Below, piece by piece: positions 54,735-63,603 of a stretch of 64,000 bases of DNA. A program made the position numbers and the translations under genes. The stretch lies in the NCBI RefSeq assembly GCF_004365965.1, contig NZ_SOEB01000007.1, positions 62,001 to 126,000 on the forward strand. Reading direction: 5' to 3'. The notes beneath the pieces are model-generated. The model worked only from the letters and a program-made list of their open reading frames with translations, did not search any database and had not been told where the DNA came from. Origin of the DNA: Rhodovulum visakhapatnamense. Lineage in GTDB: Bacteria > Pseudomonadota > Alphaproteobacteria > Rhodobacterales > Rhodobacteraceae. Positions within the stretch are counted from its first letter, which is position 1, and every line of letters starts with the position of its first letter.

Positions 54735-55477
54735 GCCACATCCTCCGTGCCCATCCGCACGAAGCGGCCATTGACCAGGTGGATGCCGCATTCCTGCTTG
54801 TCCTGCCCGCGCCAGCGGCCCGCGCGCGGGTCCTCGCCCGGGGCGACGCGGCTGGTGCAGGGCGCGCAGCCGATCGACGGATAGCCGCGCGAGACCAGCG
54901 GATGCCGGGGCAGGTCGTGGCGGTCGATATAGGCGGCCACATCCTCGCGGCCCCAGGCATGCAGCGGGTTGATCTTGACCCGCCCGGCCTCGTCGGTCTC
55001 GCAGACATGCATCGCCTGCCGTTCGCGGGTCTGGTGCCGCTTGCGCCCGGTGACCCAGGCGCCGAAGCCTGCCAGAGCGTGTTCCAGCGGTTCGGTCTTG
55101 CGCAGGTGGCAGCAGAGATCGGGATCGCTGCGGTGCAGATCGCCCGCCGGGTCGTGCAGCGCCAGCGCCTCGGCATCGGGGTGCAGCAGCCGAACGCCGG
55201 TCAGCCCCAGCAGGTCCGCGACCTCGCGCTGATAGGCCAGCGTCTCGGGGAAGAGCATCTCGGTTTCCAGAAACAGCACCGGCAGGCCGGGGTCGAGCTC
55301 GGCCACCATGTGCAGAAGCACGACCGATTCCGCCCCGAAGGACGACACCAGCGCCAGCTGCCCGGCGAAGCGGTCGGCCGCCTCGGCCAGCACCTCTTGC
55401 GGCGTCGCGCCGTCCAGGCGCCGGTTCAGCGCCGCAAGCCGGGTCTCTCCCCGTTCGAACCCGTTTTCAGGCCGCAT
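54731..55477 (-). CDS. cysH: Assimilatory adenylyl-sulfate (APS) reductase
   Basis: 248 residues. The paired cysteines LCCHLRK (Cys122/123) and GCAPCT (Cys204/207) mark the [4Fe-4S] type that reduces APS directly, and ECGIH (Cys230) carries the thiosulfonate-forming Cys. SSFGAESVVLLHM is the P-loop-like substrate site. The start at 55477 lies inside the end of cysI (11-nt overlap). Confidence 0.93.
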   Translation of the reverse strand: MRPENGFERGETRLAALNRRLDGATPQEVLAEAADRFAGQLALVSSFGAESVVLLHMVAELDPGLPVLFLETEMLFPETLAYQREVADLLGLTGVRLLHPDAEALALHDPAGDLHRSDPDLCCHLRKTEPLEHALAGFGAWVTGRKRHQTRERQAMHVCETDEAGRVKINPLHAWGREDVAAYIDRHDLPRHPLVSRGYPSIGCAPCTSRVAPGEDPRAGRWRGQDKQECGIHLVNGRFVRMGTEDVA

Positions 55478-57119
55478 TTTCCCTGCTCTCCTCGGAATAA
55501 AGCGCCTTCTGGAACGGCGCGAGCCCCAGCCGCCGATAGGCATCGGCAAAGGTCTCGTCCGCGCTGTCGCGAAGCTCCAGATAGGCCGTCACGATACGTT
55601 CCACCGCACCGACGATCTCGTCCGCGGCAAAGCCCGGACCGGTGCGCTCGCCGATGGCGATCCGTTCGGTCGGATCGCCCCCCAGCGTGATCTGATAGGT
55701 CTCGACGCCCGCGCGTTCGAGCCCGAGAATGCCGATATCGGCCACATGGTGATGGCCGCAGGCATTGATGCAGCCCGAGACGTTCAGCCTCAGCGGGCCG
55801 ACCTCATGGGCCAGATCGAGGGTCTCGAACAGGACCGCGATCTCTTGCGCGACCGGGATCGAGCGGGCCGTCGCCAGCGCGCAGTAGTCCATGCCGGGGC
55901 AGGCGATGATGTCCGAGATCAGCCCGGCATTGGCCGCCGCCAGCCCCGCCGCCGCCAGCGCCTCGAAGACGGCGGGCAGGTCGTCCTTGCGGACATGGGG
56001 CAGGATCACGTTCTGGCGGTGGCTGATCCGGATCTCGTCATAGCCGAAGGTTTCGGCCAGATCGGCGATTGCCCGCATCTGACCGGCGCTGGCATCGCCC
56101 GGCTGCTGGCCGGGGGTCTTCAGCGAGACGGTGACGATGGCATGATCCTCGCGCCGGTGCGGGGCAAGGTTGGTGTCGGCCCAGGCCCGGAAGGCCGGGC
56201 TGCCCGACGGGATCGCCGTACCACCTGCGCGGAAATCGGGGGCGCGGAAGGCCGCGCGGATCTCGGCCAGGGCGGCCTCGGCGCCCGGGAATTCGGACCG
56301 GGTTTCGGCAAAGCGGGCCTCGACCAGTTCGCGGATGGTATCAAGCCCCATCTCGTGGACCGCGATCTTGATCCGGGCCTTGTACTTGTTATCCCGCCTG
56401 CCAAGCTGGTTGTAGACGCCCAGCACCGCCTCGACATAGGGCACCAGATCGGCCTCGGGCAGGAAGTCGCGGATGATGCGGCCGATCATCGGGGTGCGGC
56501 CAAGCCCGCCGCCGACGCTGACCTCGAAGCCCACGGCGCCGTCCCGCGCAACGACGCGCAGCCCGATGTCATGGGCGCGGGTGACGGCGCGGTCGGCGGT
56601 GGCGCCGGTGATCGCGATCTTGAACTTGCGCGGCAGGTACTGGAATTCGGGGTGATCGCTCGACCATTGCCGCAGCAGCTCGGCATAGGGGCGCGGATCG
56701 GCGATCTCGTCGGCGGCGGCGCCAGCGAAATGGTCCGAGGTCACGTTGCGCACGCAATTGCCCGAGGTCTGGATCGCATGCATGCCGACATCGGCCAGCG
56801 CGTCCAGCATGTCGGGCACGTCGCAAAGTTTCGGCCAGTTGAACTGGATGTTCTGGCGGGTGGTGAAATGGCCGTAACCGCGATCCCAGCGTTCCGAGAT
56901 CGCCGCAAGCTGGCGCATCTGGCGCGCGTCGAGCGTGCCATAGGGAATGGCCACGCGCAGCATGTAGGCGTGAAGCTGCAGGTAAAGCCCGTTCATCAGG
57001 CGCAGCGGCTTGAACTCGTCCTCGCTCAGGCGGCCGTCGATCCGGCGTTCGACCTGATCGCGGAACTGGCGCACGCGGTCGCGCACGAAACTCTCGTCGA
57101 AATCGGAATAGGCGTACAT
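55467..57119 (-). CDS. cysI: Sulfite reductase hemoprotein (nitrite/sulfite reductase family)
   Basis: 550 residues. The siroheme-[4Fe-4S] ligands are in CPGMDYC (C-X5-C) and GCINACGHH (C-X3-C). Two ferredoxin-like halves are visible (RQNIQFNWPKL, and HRQNVILPHV). It reduces sulfite to sulfide with siroheme made by the cysG product encoded upstream. The ATG at 57119 is preferred over a GTG at 57125 because GGAGAG then has proper spacing, although the GTG would overlap the previous stop codon. Confidence 0.94.
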   Translation of the reverse strand: MYAYSDFDESFVRDRVRQFRDQVERRIDGRLSEDEFKPLRLMNGLYLQLHAYMLRVAIPYGTLDARQMRQLAAISERWDRGYGHFTTRQNIQFNWPKLCDVPDMLDALADVGMHAIQTSGNCVRNVTSDHFAGAAADEIADPRPYAELLRQWSSDHPEFQYLPRKFKIAITGATADRAVTRAHDIGLRVVARDGAVGFEVSVGGGLGRTPMIGRIIRDFLPEADLVPYVEAVLGVYNQLGRRDNKYKARIKIAVHEMGLDTIRELVEARFAETRSEFPGAEAALAEIRAAFRAPDFRAGGTAIPSGSPAFRAWADTNLAPHRREDHAIVTVSLKTPGQQPGDASAGQMRAIADLAETFGYDEIRISHRQNVILPHVRKDDLPAVFEALAAAGLAAANAGLISDIIACPGMDYCALATARSIPVAQEIAVLFETLDLAHEVGPLRLNVSGCINACGHHHVADIGILGLERAGVETYQITLGGDPTERIAIGERTGPGFAADEIVGAVERIVTAYLELRDSADETFADAYRRLGLAPFQKALYSEESRENAA

Positions 57120-57121
57120 CG

Positions 57122-57427
57122 TCACTCTCCGGGAAGGTGGTCGAGGCGGTCAGAGGCCTGGGCGGGACCCCGGACGCGGAAAACCTCGCGGAAATGCAGC
57201 GGCGCGGGGCCCTGGGGGGCGGTCGCGACCTCGGCGAGATAGGGGCCGACGACCCGAGCGGCATCCGACGCGGCTGCGGCAAGGCGGGCCTCGGCCGTCT
57301 CGGGATCGCGCAGCACTTCGGCTTCGCGGATCGTGGCCGACCAGCGCCCCTCTGCGGTGCGCCAGACCGGGTGGCCCTCGAACAGGTCGTTGGCGGTCAC
57401 CACGCTGGGGTGAAAGCGGCGTTTCAT
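57122..57427 (-). CDS. DUF2849 family protein
   Basis: 101 residues. DUF2849 proteins are found between siroheme synthase and sulfite reductase genes in alphaproteobacteria; function unknown. The N-terminus reads VTANDLFEGHPVWRTAEGRW, typical of the family. It overlaps cysG by 4 nt. No membrane helix or signal. Confidence 0.85.
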   Translation of the reverse strand: MKRRFHPSVVTANDLFEGHPVWRTAEGRWSATIREAEVLRDPETAEARLAAAASDAARVVGPYLAEVATAPQGPAPLHFREVFRVRGPAQASDRLDHLPGE

Positions 57428-58800
57428 CGGGCGACCTCGCGCAGGGCGGGAACGGACCGGGCGGCGGCGCGCGGCGCCAGACCCAGCAGGATGACGGCGG
57501 GACCGGTCAGCCCGGCGGCGGCGATCTCGGCGGGCAGGCTGCCCAGCGTTGCCGAAAGGATGCGTTCCTCGGGGCGGCCCGCATTCTCGACCACGCTGAC
57601 CGGGGTCGCGGCCTCGGCGCCATGCATCATCAGCCGGCCCTGGATGAAGCGCGCGGCCCGCTTGCCCATGTAGATCGCGGCGACCGCACCCGGCCGGGCC
57701 AGCGCGGCCCAGTCGTGATCGGCCAGGCCCTTCACGTCATGCCCGGTCAGCACGCGCAGTTCGGAATTGCGGCCGCGCCGGGTCAGGCTCTGGCCAAGGC
57801 TTGCGGCAGCGGCCGAGGCGGCAGTCAGCCCCGGCACCACCGACCAGGCGATACCGGCGGCCTCGCAGGCCTCGATTTCCTCGTCGAGCCGTCCGAAGAC
57901 CGACGGATCGCCTGCCTTCAGGCGAACCACCACAAGACCCCGGGCGGCACGGTCGACGATCAGGCCGTTGATGTCCGCCTGCGGCGTCGAGGGGCCAAAG
58001 CCGGTCTTGCCCGCCTCGACGATCTCGGCCTCGCGGCGGGCGAGTTCCAGGATCGGCGCGGGCACCAGCCGGTCGTGAATGACCACATCGGCGCGGTCGA
58101 GCGCGCGGCGGGCGCGCAGCGTCAGGTCGTCGGGATCGCCGGGGCCTGCGCCGACGAACAGCACCTCGCCCGCCGCCGTTGCGGCCGCCTTGTGGGTTTC
58201 AAGCAGGGGGGCAAGCTGCGGGGCGGGGCCCGGCATGCCGTCGAGAAGCCCGGCAAAGGCGTCGTCCCAGAAGCGGCGGCGGGCCCGGCCCTTGGGCAGT
58301 GCCTCGGCCGCCGGGCGGAAGGCATCGGCCTCGCGCACCCGCGCGCCAAGCCCGGCGGGCAGCCAGGCTTCGAGGCCTGCCTTGATCCGGCGCGCCAGCA
58401 CCGGGGCCGCGCCCTCGGTGCCGATCGCCACGACGACGGGGGCGCGGTCGACCAGCGCGGGGGTGATGAAGGCGCTGTCGGCGCGGTTGTCGACGATGTT
58501 GAACAGCACGCCGGCGGCGCGGGCGAGACCTGCTACGCGCGCATCCTCGGCGGCATCGTCGGTCGCGGCATAGACCAGCCGCGCGCCGTCGAGATCGGCC
58601 GCCTCGACGGGCCGCGCGACCCAGCTTAGACGCCCCTCGGCCTGCCAGTCGAGGATCTTCGGGTCGGCCTCGGCGGCATGGACCGCGATCCGGGCCTCGG
58701 TCTTCAGCAGCAGACGCAGCTTGGCCAGCGCGGTCTCGCCGCCGCCTGACACCACGATCCGCGCGCCCTCGGTGCGCAGGAAGATCGGGAAGAACTTCAT
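57424..58800 (-). CDS. cysG: Siroheme synthase (multifunctional CysG)
   Basis: 458 residues. The N-terminal precorrin-2 dehydrogenase/ferrochelatase part has VVSGGGETALAKLRLLL near 17-33. The C-terminal uroporphyrinogen-III methyltransferase part starts at VLFVGAGPGDPDDLTLRA near 218, with VVRLKAGDPSVFGR later. It makes siroheme for CysI. The start at 58800 has GGGAGAG upstream; an upstream extension in the same frame lacks family similarity. First gene of the cysG-DUF2849-cysI-cysH-DUF934 operon. Confidence 0.94.
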   Translation of the reverse strand: MKFFPIFLRTEGARIVVSGGGETALAKLRLLLKTEARIAVHAAEADPKILDWQAEGRLSWVARPVEAADLDGARLVYAATDDAAEDARVAGLARAAGVLFNIVDNRADSAFITPALVDRAPVVVAIGTEGAAPVLARRIKAGLEAWLPAGLGARVREADAFRPAAEALPKGRARRRFWDDAFAGLLDGMPGPAPQLAPLLETHKAAATAAGEVLFVGAGPGDPDDLTLRARRALDRADVVIHDRLVPAPILELARREAEIVEAGKTGFGPSTPQADINGLIVDRAARGLVVVRLKAGDPSVFGRLDEEIEACEAAGIAWSVVPGLTAASAAAASLGQSLTRRGRNSELRVLTGHDVKGLADHDWAALARPGAVAAIYMGKRAARFIQGRLMMHGAEAATPVSVVENAGRPEERILSATLGSLPAEIAAAGLTGPAVILLGLAPRAAARSVPALREVAR

Positions 58801-59060
58801 CGGGACTCTCCCTGTGACTTTCCCGCAGTAGAACAAAATTCTTGAAAGAAGGCGATAACCCGGAAGAAAAAGGGTCATAACTCCATCCATTGCAGTCATG
58901 GTGGGAGGAAATCCCATTCGATCCCTTTTCCTTGGAAACCTGCCCGGTGCGGGCCGCAGCGGACGAACGCCCGTCTTGCAGCGGCAGGCGCGCAATCCGC
59001 TGGCTCTGGCGGCGAACCGCGCCTAACCTTCGCGAAAATCGCCTGCCCGGAGACCTGCCG
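58801..59060. promoter_or_regulatory. Divergent control region of the cys operon and M1 peptidase gene
   Basis: 260 nt without a gene. The cys-proximal 60-70 nt are AT-rich and include AGAA-CAAAA-TTCT, an inverted repeat at 58830-58842 that could be an operator on the cysG promoter. No regulator gene adjoins it. Confidence 0.4.
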
Positions 59061-60998
59061 ATGCGTTTTCGTCCCCTGCTGCTTGCCGTCCTTCCGGCCC
59101 TGGCCGGACCGGCCGTCTGGGCCGGACCGCATGCCGAGATGCTGGGCGAAGAGGCGGTGACCCTGACGCTTGACCCAGCGACCGGCGCGCTGGCGCTCGA
59201 CGCGGTGCTGCCCGCGCCGCAGGGAGACGTGACGCTGCCCCGGCAGGACTGGCTGACCATCGAGACGCTTCGGATCGGCGGCGATGCGACGCCGGTACCA
59301 GGTTCGGGCGTCTTGCGGGCGGCGCGGCATATGGGACGGCCGGTGACGGTGCGGCTGACCGGGACGCTGCCCCCGCTGTCGGCCGGTATCGGCGAGGTCG
59401 CGCGCGGAGAGACGGCAAGCTATCTTCTGGGCTCGGGCTGGCTGCCGATCGATTCAGCGCCCCGCGCCAGGTTCGAGCTGAACCTCGAGGTGCCTGCGGG
59501 CTGGCGCCCGGCGGCGACCGGCACGCTCGGCGCCGAGGCGGTCGACGCCGAGGGGCGAAGCGCCCAGTTCGTGTTCACCGGTCGCGCGGCCGACATGGGG
59601 GTCTTTGCCGGGCGCTATACCGTCGGCGAGGCGATGCATGGCGAGCTGCGGCTGCGCACCTATTTCGAGCCCCGCGATGCCGCCTATTCGCCCGCCTATA
59701 CCGAGGCCGTCGCGGGCTATATCGACCGCTTCTCGGCCGAGATCGGCCCCTATCCCTATCCCGGCTTCTCGGTGGTCTCGGCGCCGATCCCGGTCGGGCT
59801 GGGGATGCCCGGTCTGACCTATGTCAGCCAGTCGATCCTGGGCCATGGCTATATACGCGGGCGGTCGCTGGCCCATGAGGTGCTGCATTCCTGGTGGGGG
59901 AATGCTGTGGCCGTCGATTACCGGCGCGGCAACTGGTGCGAGGGGCTGACGACCTACATGGCCGACCATGCGCTGGCCGAGGATGCGGGACCCGAGGTCG
60001 CGCGCGCGATGCGGCTGGGCTGGCTGCGCGATCTCGCGGCGCTGCCCGCCGGTGAGGACCGGCCGCTGACCGAGTTCCGCGCGGCCGCCCATGGCGACCG
60101 GCAGGCGGTCGGTTACGGCAAGGCTGCCCTTCTGTTTCATATGCTCAAGGCCGAGCTCGGTCCCGAGGACTGGCGCGCGGGCCTGCGCCGTTTCTATGCC
60201 GACCATCACGACCGGGTCGCGGCCTGGCACGACCTTCGCGCGGCTTTCGAGGCCGTGTCCGGGCGCGATCTGGGCGGGTTCTTCGACCAGTGGCTGACCC
60301 GCAGCGGCCTGCCCGCGCTGCGGCTCGAGGCGGCCGAGCCCGAGGGTACGGCCCTGCATCTGGTGCTGGGCCAGTCCTGGCCCGCCTACCGGCTGTCGGT
60401 GCCCGTGGTGGTCGAGACGGGGGCGGGGACCGAACGCCATCTGGTTGCGCTCGATGCCGGGCGGGGCGAGGCCACGCTGCGGCTTCGGGCTCCGGCGCGG
60501 GCGGTTTCGGTCGATCCCGATTTCGATCTGGCCCGCGCGCTGGCCCCGGGCGAGGTGCCGCCGATGCTGGGCGATCTCTTCGCCGGACCCGAACCGGTAC
60601 TGCTGGCGCTTGGCGGCGAGACGGCAGCGGCCGAGGCGTTGGGCGCGCGGCTCTTGCGGCGCCCGGCGCGGCTGGTCGATGCGGCGGCGGCCGAGACCGC
60701 GCCCGCGCTGATCGTGGTCGGCTCGGGGGCCGAGGTGGCGGCCTGGCGGATGGCGCATCTGTCCGCGCCCGCGCCCTGGAGCATGGATGCCGGCCGTGCG
60801 CGCGCCTGGGTCGAGCGCGACCCGGGCGGGCGGCTCATCGGGTTTCTTTCGGCCGACCGGATCGAGGATCTGGCCTCCGAGCTGGGCGCGCTCCGCTATC
60901 AGGCAGGCCAAAGCTATGCGGCCTTTGCGGGCGGGGCGGCTGTGGTGACGGGCGACTGGCCGACCGGCGCCACGCCGCTGAGCCGCCGCTTCGACTGA
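59061..60998 (+). CDS. Exported M1-like metallopeptidase
   Basis: 645 residues with a Sec signal (about 1-22, ending AVWA-GP). The zinc site HEVLH at 272-276 is followed by the third ligand Glu294 in NWCEGLTTY. The spacing is HEXXH-X17-E, one shorter than the usual X18 of M1 peptidases, as I recall from a related branch with VDY-GNW-EGL sequences. A C-terminal region of about 250 residues has no clear domain. A periplasmic aminopeptidase role is inferred. It is divergent from cysG and convergent with thiD. Confidence 0.82.
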   Translation: MRFRPLLLAVLPALAGPAVWAGPHAEMLGEEAVTLTLDPATGALALDAVLPAPQGDVTLPRQDWLTIETLRIGGDATPVPGSGVLRAARHMGRPVTVRLTGTLPPLSAGIGEVARGETASYLLGSGWLPIDSAPRARFELNLEVPAGWRPAATGTLGAEAVDAEGRSAQFVFTGRAADMGVFAGRYTVGEAMHGELRLRTYFEPRDAAYSPAYTEAVAGYIDRFSAEIGPYPYPGFSVVSAPIPVGLGMPGLTYVSQSILGHGYIRGRSLAHEVLHSWWGNAVAVDYRRGNWCEGLTTYMADHALAEDAGPEVARAMRLGWLRDLAALPAGEDRPLTEFRAAAHGDRQAVGYGKAALLFHMLKAELGPEDWRAGLRRFYADHHDRVAAWHDLRAAFEAVSGRDLGGFFDQWLTRSGLPALRLEAAEPEGTALHLVLGQSWPAYRLSVPVVVETGAGTERHLVALDAGRGEATLRLRAPARAVSVDPDFDLARALAPGEVPPMLGDLFAGPEPVLLALGGETAAAEALGARLLRRPARLVDAAAAETAPALIVVGSGAEVAAWRMAHLSAPAPWSMDAGRARAWVERDPGGRLIGFLSADRIEDLASELGALRYQAGQSYAAFAGGAAVVTGDWPTGATPLSRRFD

Positions 60999-61022
60999 CC
61001 GGCCCCGCCCCAAGGGGGTCCG

Positions 61023-61829
61023 TCAGACCGGGAGGTTTCTCAGCGCAAAGAAATGGTCGGTCGGCCCATGACCGTGCCCGACCGACAGCGCCGCCGCGCC
61101 CATAATTGCCGCGCGGGTATAGGTGCGCGCCGCTTCGGCCGCAGGGCGCATCTCGCCCGTCCGGGCAAGCCAGGTCGCCAGCGCCGACGAGAGGGTGCAG
61201 CCGGTGCCATGGGTGTTGGGGCTGTCGATCCTCGGCCCCTCGAACCAGACCCGCCCGGTCGGGTCCAGCAGCAGATCGGGGCTGTCCGAGCCGGACAGAT
61301 GGCCGCCCTTCAACAGAACGGCGCGCGGCCCCAGCGCCAGAAGCGCCTCGGCCTGGGCCTCCATCCCAAAGCGGTCTTGCGCCTCGGGACGGCCCAGAAG
61401 GTCGGCCGCCTCGGGCAGGTTCGGCGTGATCGCGGCGGCCATCGGCATCAGATGCGCCGAAAGCGCGGCCACGGCCTCTTCGGCCAGCAGCCGGTCGCCG
61501 CCCTTGGCCACCATCACCGGGTCCAGCACCACCGGCGCGTCGAGCCCGGCCAGCGCCCCGGCCACCGCCTCGACGATGGCGGCCGAGCCCAGCATGCCGA
61601 TCTTGACCGCGTCGATGCGGATATCCTCGCGGATCGCGCGGATCTGGTCGGCGACCAGGGCGGGCGCCACCAGCTCTGCCCCGCGCACCCCCTGGGTGTT
61701 CTGGACGGTCAGGGCCGTGATCGCGGCCATGCCATAGCCGCCATTGGCGCCGATGGCCTTCAGATCGGCCTGGATCCCGGCGCCGCCCGAGGGGTCGGAC
61801 CCGGCAATCGACAGGATATTGGGGATCAT
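61023..61829 (-). CDS. thiD: Hydroxymethylpyrimidine/phosphomethylpyrimidine kinase
   Basis: 268 residues, ribokinase fold. It phosphorylates HMP and HMP-P in thiamine synthesis. It has IAGSDPSGGAGIQADLKAI at the N-terminus, LDPVMVAKGGDRL in the middle and the catalytic THGTGCTLSSALAT. Its start overlaps the thiE stop by 4 nt. Last gene of thiM-thiE-thiD. Confidence 0.95.
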   Translation of the reverse strand: MIPNILSIAGSDPSGGAGIQADLKAIGANGGYGMAAITALTVQNTQGVRGAELVAPALVADQIRAIREDIRIDAVKIGMLGSAAIVEAVAGALAGLDAPVVLDPVMVAKGGDRLLAEEAVAALSAHLMPMAAAITPNLPEAADLLGRPEAQDRFGMEAQAEALLALGPRAVLLKGGHLSGSDSPDLLLDPTGRVWFEGPRIDSPNTHGTGCTLSSALATWLARTGEMRPAAEAARTYTRAAIMGAAALSVGHGHGPTDHFFALRNLPV

Positions 61830-62440
61830 GCGCTTCTCCAGGCTTCGGCCAGGGCGCGTGCCGCCGCCGCCGGATCGGGCGCGGCGGAAATCGCCGACAC
61901 CACGGCCATGCCATCGGCGCCCGCCGCCTTGACACCGGCCGCGTCCGCGACCCCGAGCCCGCCGATCGCGACGCAGGGCAGGGTGGTCCTGGTCACGATC
62001 CGCCCGAGCCCGTCGACGCCCAGCGGGGCCGCGTGATCGGGCTTGGTCGCGGTCGCATGGACCGGGCCGACGCCCAGGTAATCGACCGCACCCGGGGGGA
62101 TGGCGTCGAGCTGGGCCAGGGTCTCGACCGACAGGCCAAGCAGCCGCCCCGGTCCCAGGGCCTTGCGCAGCGCGCTTGGGGCGCCGTCGGACTGCCCCAC
62201 ATGGAGCCCGTCGGCCCCTGAGGCCAGCACGACCGCCAGCCGGTCGTTGACGATCAGCGGCACGCCGCGCCGGGTCAGATCCGGTTTCAGCTGCCGGGCG
62301 AGCGCGATCAGATCGCTGTCGCTGGCCTGCTTGTCGCGCAACTGCACCATGCTGGCGCCGCCCCGGACCGCCGCCATCACCAGATCCGGCGTGGCGCCGT
62401 CGGGGGTGACGAAATAGACGGCGAGCGTCTTGCGGTTCAT
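61826..62440 (-). CDS. thiE: Thiamine-phosphate synthase
   Basis: 204 residues, TIM barrel joining HMP-PP and thiazole phosphate. It has GGASMVQLRDKQASD, LIVNDRLAVVLASGADGLHVGQ (in two parts) and YLGVGPVHATATKP. Start 62440 overlaps the thiM stop (ATGA). Confidence 0.95.
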   Translation of the reverse strand: MNRKTLAVYFVTPDGATPDLVMAAVRGGASMVQLRDKQASDSDLIALARQLKPDLTRRGVPLIVNDRLAVVLASGADGLHVGQSDGAPSALRKALGPGRLLGLSVETLAQLDAIPPGAVDYLGVGPVHATATKPDHAAPLGVDGLGRIVTRTTLPCVAIGGLGVADAAGVKAAGADGMAVVSAISAAPDPAAAARALAEAWRSA

Positions 62441-63279
62441 GAGGGCTCGACCCGTGCGCCGAGGTCCAGCGCCTCGGGCGTCATGGCGTGCAGCGCGTCG
62501 AGCAGCGCGACCGCAAAGCTGCCGGGACCGGATGCACCCCTGGCCGCGATTTCGCCTGCCAGCCCGAAACAGGCCAGCGCCGCGACCGTCGCCTCGGCGC
62601 GATCGGCGCCCTCGACCGCCACGAAGGCCGCGACCAGCGCGGTCAGCGAACAGCCCAGCGCGGTGACCTTCGGCATCATCGGGTCGCCATTGGAAACGCG
62701 CCAGGCGCGGGTGCCGTCGGTCACGTAATCGACCGGCCCGGTGACCGCGACCACCGCCCAGCTGCGCTGGGCGAGGGCCCGCGCCGCCGCCTCGGCCGCC
62801 TCGACCGGGTCGGCGCTGTCCGCGCCCTTGCCGCGCGTGGCGGCCCCGGCCAGCGCAAGGATTTCGGACGCATTGCCCCGGATCACTGCGGGCTCCAGCG
62901 CCAGAAGATCGCCGCAAAGCGCCTGACGGTACGAGGTCGCGCCAACCGCCACCGGGTCGAGCACCCAGGGCAGCCCCGCCGCCCGCGCCGCCCCGGCCGC
63001 GGCCTTCATGCCGGCGGCCCAATGCGGCGAGGGGGTGCCGATATTGATCGAGAGCGCCTGCGCCAGCGGCGTGAATTCACGGGTTTCCTCGGCCGCGTGC
63101 AACATCGCGGGCGAGGCACCCGCCGCCAGCAGCACATTCGCGGCGGTGTTCATGGCGACGAAATTGGTGATGCATTGCACCAGAGGCGCGCGGTCGCGCA
63201 TCGCGGCAAGATGGGCGCCGGGCGTGGGGCTTGCGGTTTGGCTCGGGGCGCCGGTCGGGGTCTCTGTCGCGCTGGGCAT
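62437..63279 (-). CDS. thiM: Hydroxyethylthiazole kinase
   Basis: 280 residues. It phosphorylates salvaged thiazole alcohol. It has PLVQCITNFVAMNTAANVLLA, PWVLDPVAVGAT and the catalytic TALGCSLTALVAAF. The start at 63279 follows GGGGAGGA, which ends 5 nt before the ATG; a longer reading would run through the riboswitch. With thiE and thiD this is a salvage-type thiamine operon; thiC and thiG are not in the window. Confidence 0.93.
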   Translation of the reverse strand: MPSATETPTGAPSQTASPTPGAHLAAMRDRAPLVQCITNFVAMNTAANVLLAAGASPAMLHAAEETREFTPLAQALSINIGTPSPHWAAGMKAAAGAARAAGLPWVLDPVAVGATSYRQALCGDLLALEPAVIRGNASEILALAGAATRGKGADSADPVEAAEAAARALAQRSWAVVAVTGPVDYVTDGTRAWRVSNGDPMMPKVTALGCSLTALVAAFVAVEGADRAEATVAALACFGLAGEIAARGASGPGSFAVALLDALHAMTPEALDLGARVEPS

Positions 63280-63334
63280 GGCTGTCCTCCCCTGGCATCG
63301 GACGGCCGCATCGGCCCGCTTTCGGGCCCGGCAC

Positions 63335-63414
63335 GCGACTTCCTCCGCCAGCATGATCTGGTTCAGGTTCTAAGGGTGCTTCTCAGCCCGGGCAGATCCG
63401 GACGCCCCTGTCAC
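63335..63414 (-). ncRNA. TPP riboswitch (THI element) of thiMED
   Basis: The minus strand carries the conserved core: GGCUGAGA, then ACCC and GAACCUGA, then AUGCUGGCGGAGGAAGU. P1 closes as GTGAC (63414-63410) with GTCGC (63339-63335). A GGCCCG/CGGGCC hairpin follows at 63313-63328, before the thiM ribosome-binding site at about 63284-63291, so control may be by hiding the Shine-Dalgarno or by termination. Binding of thiamine pyrophosphate would lower expression of thiM, thiE and thiD. Confidence 0.92.
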
Positions 63415-63546
63415 GGGATCCACCAAACCACGTCCGGGCGCGGATGAAAAGGCCCCGGGTGAGGGCCGCGCTTGCACGCGGGGGACGCGGCTGCCAGAAG
63501 ACGGGCACCCCCCACGGGGGCGGATCGGATGAAGGGATGGCGGGCG

Positions 63547-63603
63547 ATGACAGAGCATGATGTTGCGGCGGGCCGCGAACGGGCCGGGCTGGGCCGCGCG
63601 TGA
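63547..63603 (+). CDS. Possible 18-codon ORF coupled to the rsmB-like gene
   Basis: An ATG at 63547 opens 18 codons (MTEHDVAAGRERAGLGRA) ending in TGA at 63601-63603, which overlaps the GTG of the next gene as GTGA. It may be a translational leader or chance. No ribosome-binding site stronger than GGGATGG is seen. Confidence 0.2.
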   Translation: MTEHDVAAGRERAGLGRA

